From Deltaproteobacteria bacterium (GTDB lineage: Bacteria; Desulfobacterota; Desulfobacteria; Desulfobacterales; UBA11574), in NCBI GenBank assembly GCA_019313025.1, contig JAFDCA010000232.1, positions 1 through 7,697 of the forward strand: 7,697 nucleotides of DNA, given 5' to 3'. This document shows, piece by piece, positions 6,567 through 7,697 of the stretch. The translations under genes were made by a program, and so were the position numbers. The notes under the pieces are model-generated. The model worked only from the letters and a program-made list of their open reading frames with translations, was not told where the DNA came from and ran no database searches. Position 1 is the first letter of the stretch, and every line of letters begins with the position of its first letter.

Positions 6567-6878
6567 ATGGAAAGAAAATCATCTTCCAAGCATTCCGATG
6601 TTCTAACCTTTTAAATTACTACAATGCAGCGCTTTTTGGAAATTCTTGACTATAAAAACGATTTCGGGTAAGTGTGTTTAAAAAGAATTAAGCAAACATC
6701 TCTTGCTATTCTGAAGCGAAATGCCGACTGCCCTCTCATTCGACTATTGATCTCATACGGGGTCCTATTCTTTTTTTGTGTCTCATCTTGATTCGAAATT
6801 CATATAGCTGATTGCTCTTCGATTTTTTAAATTATTATTGTCCTGAAATGGTTGATTTTAAATGAGGAAGCAGAAGTA

Positions 6879-7253
6879 ATGGATCTGAAAAGTCTTCATT
6901 TGATAATTATAGCAATTTTGTTTTTAGGGTGCTTGACAATCACCAAAAAAGATTCTAATGCCGTTAGCTCTCTTCCTGAAAAGAATGAAGACACATTTGC
7001 CGATGAAATAAGGGAAGGGCCTCCAAAGGGGCTAAAGCTCAGCTCAATTTTATATGAACTTGCTGTTGCTCCAGAGCCTGAGAAGTTTGCGAAGAATCAT
7101 GACATTTTTTTGACGGCAGGCAAGGTGAGGGTGTTTATCTCCTTTAATCCAGCCGCTTCAAACTCAGAGAGGGATAACCGATGCAAAAAAATCAGAATTA
7201 CCATGAGAAACCAAACCAGGCGAAAATGTGTTCAATTGCTTCAAAAAGCTTAA
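6879..7253 (+). CDS. Putative lipoprotein/exported protein, N-terminal part, truncated and joined in frame to IS sequence
   Basis: I do not recognise the family. ATG 6879 is chosen because AGGAAG (6865-6870) lies 8 bases upstream; an in-frame TTG at 6852 has no such site. The predicted protein has 124 residues. The N-terminus is a short signal-like segment: Lys4, then a hydrophobic run LIIIAILFLGC ending at Cys18. This is close to a lipobox, though Phe at -3 is not ideal. After it come a polar linker and a short region ending around KVRVFISFNPAASNSERDN. From about residue 108 (base 7200) the sequence instead fits the start of an IS630 transposase (MRNQTRRKCVQLLQKA), so the host gene is probably cut here and its 3' part lost or beyond the element. 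Lipid modification would place it on a membrane facing the periplasm. Confidence 0.5.
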   Translation: MDLKSLHLIIIAILFLGCLTITKKDSNAVSSLPEKNEDTFADEIREGPPKGLKLSSILYELAVAPEPEKFAKNHDIFLTAGKVRVFISFNPAASNSERDNRCKKIRITMRNQTRRKCVQLLQKA

Positions 7254-7697
7254 AACAATGGCGGCCTACGTGGCGCTAAACGAATTATGGCCATACTTGC
7301 TGTCGTCGATGGAACATTGTATTCAACAATTGCTACCATTTTAAAGGTTAGTGAAGAATCTATCCGACTATGGGTTAATGCCTTTATGTTATCTGGGGTC
7401 AAAAGCTTTATTTATAAAAAACCAACCGGCAGACCATCAAAATTGACAAAAACACAAAGAAAACAACTGGATCGATTGATCAGCCAGGGGCCACAAAAAT
7501 CAGGATTTCCTGGTGCTTGCTGGCGCAGTCCCATGATACAGTGGCTGATCTACGAAAAGTTTGGTGTTGAGTATTCTGTCTTTTACATTCCTCAGCTACT
7601 TGAAAACATGGGATTTTCGTATCAAAAGGCAAAGTTTGTCGCTGACCATAAAGACCCTGAAAAACGTAAAGAATGGTTGGAACAAAAATGGCCTGAA
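7177..7697 (+). mobile_element. IS630-family insertion sequence, left part (continues past window)
   Basis: The transposase sequence defines the element. Its left edge must lie between the last plausible host codons (about 7170) and the transposase start (about 7203). IS630 elements insert at TA, and a TA occurs at 7175-7176, which I use as a provisional boundary. Terminal inverted repeats cannot be confirmed because the right end is not in the window. Confidence 0.45.
7203..7697 (+). pseudogene. IS630-family transposase, N-terminal part, with in-frame TAA; 3' end outside window
   Basis: From ATG 7203 the frame gives 16 residues (MRNQTRRKCVQLLQKA), a TAA at 7251-7253, then an unbroken 148 residues to the window end. 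The downstream part begins NNGGLRGAKRIMAILAV. It continues with a helix-turn-helix at about residues 41-62 (STIATILKVSEESIRLWV), a basic GRPSKLTKTQRK linker, a second winged-helix segment (SPMIQWLIYEKFGVEYS) and GFSYQKAKFVADH...EKRKEWLEQKWPE. These are typical of the DNA-binding half of IS630-type transposases. The DDE catalytic domain would follow outside the window. TAA differs by one base from TTA (Leu), which would make the protein continuous. The only ATG after the stop is at 7287, and it would remove the first 28 residues. Either a nonsense mutation or a downstream start is possible. Confidence 0.7.

Larger units (their letters stand above)
6344..6878. other. Gene-free AT-rich region between cyclase gene and lipoprotein-like gene
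   Basis: No frame here has both a ribosome-binding site and a recognisable protein. The 70-codon frame at 6394-6606 is Cys/His-rich with no motif and is best read as chance. The region holds the upstream DNA of two divergent genes, the triple 10-bp repeat at 6390-6419, the inverted repeat at 6539-6566, and a small direct repeat of AATCACC near 6475-6486. A TTGACT at 6646-6651 lacks a good -10 partner. No clear promoter could be assigned to either flanking gene. Confidence 0.5.

Noticed and set aside
6394..6606. 70-codon plus-strand frame in the intergenic region
   Set aside because: It starts inside the 10-bp repeats, has no ribosome-binding site and no family resemblance, and it spans the inverted repeat.
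6646..6674. Promoter from TTGACT at 6646
   Set aside because: At 17 bases of spacing the -10 would be TAAGTG, which is too poor to support.
7181..7280. Alternative transposase start at ATG 7181 (MQKNQNYHEK...)
   Set aside because: It is in a different frame from the transposase and stops after 32 codons. A further frameshift would be required.

Overview
The window reads as a piece of an anaerobic, probably deltaproteobacterial (Desulfobacterota-type) chromosome. This is an inference. It rests on a tungsten-type aldehyde:ferredoxin oxidoreductase beside a polyferredoxin, on a zinc-ribbon/cyclase/ATPase/TPR signalling protein of a kind common in that group, and on an IS630-type transposase. 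No rRNA, tRNA or CRISPR array was seen.

Layout. Positions 1-2286 (+) hold three genes in one direction: the 3' end of an aldehyde:ferredoxin oxidoreductase (AOR) gene, a 16-cysteine four-cluster ferredoxin that is its likely electron partner, and a cardiolipin-synthase-like phospholipase D protein. A short gap with a good sigma70-type promoter leads to a stand-alone response-regulator receiver domain (2467-2844, +). Facing it on the minus strand, 6343 down to 2968, is one large signalling gene in two frames. The upstream part encodes two zinc ribbons and a class III nucleotide cyclase. The downstream part encodes an AAA/STAND-like ATPase and a long TPR-like helical region. From about 6344 to 6878 no gene is evident, but there are a 10-bp-phased triple repeat and a perfect 9-bp inverted repeat. 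The right end (6879-7697, +) has the N-terminal part of an exported or lipoprotein-like gene running into the left part of an IS630-family element that continues past the window.

Working together. AOR and the ferredoxin form a plausible redox module: aldehyde oxidation to a carboxylate, with electrons passed to the polyferredoxin. The receiver and the cyclase-ATPase protein are convergent neighbours that could both be signalling components, but nothing in the sequence links them directly.

Main points of interest. Three of the window's genes look damaged or recoded. The cyclase gene changes frame exactly at a run of nine A, and reading eight A restores a canonical 1124-residue protein. The cardiolipin synthase homologue lacks, in frame, the segment that should carry its first HKD motif. 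The IS630 transposase has an in-frame TAA near its start and lies in the same frame as the truncated exported-protein gene. I do not see a wholly new system. The nine-A junction, which may be a transcriptional-slippage switch, is the best candidate for unusual biology.
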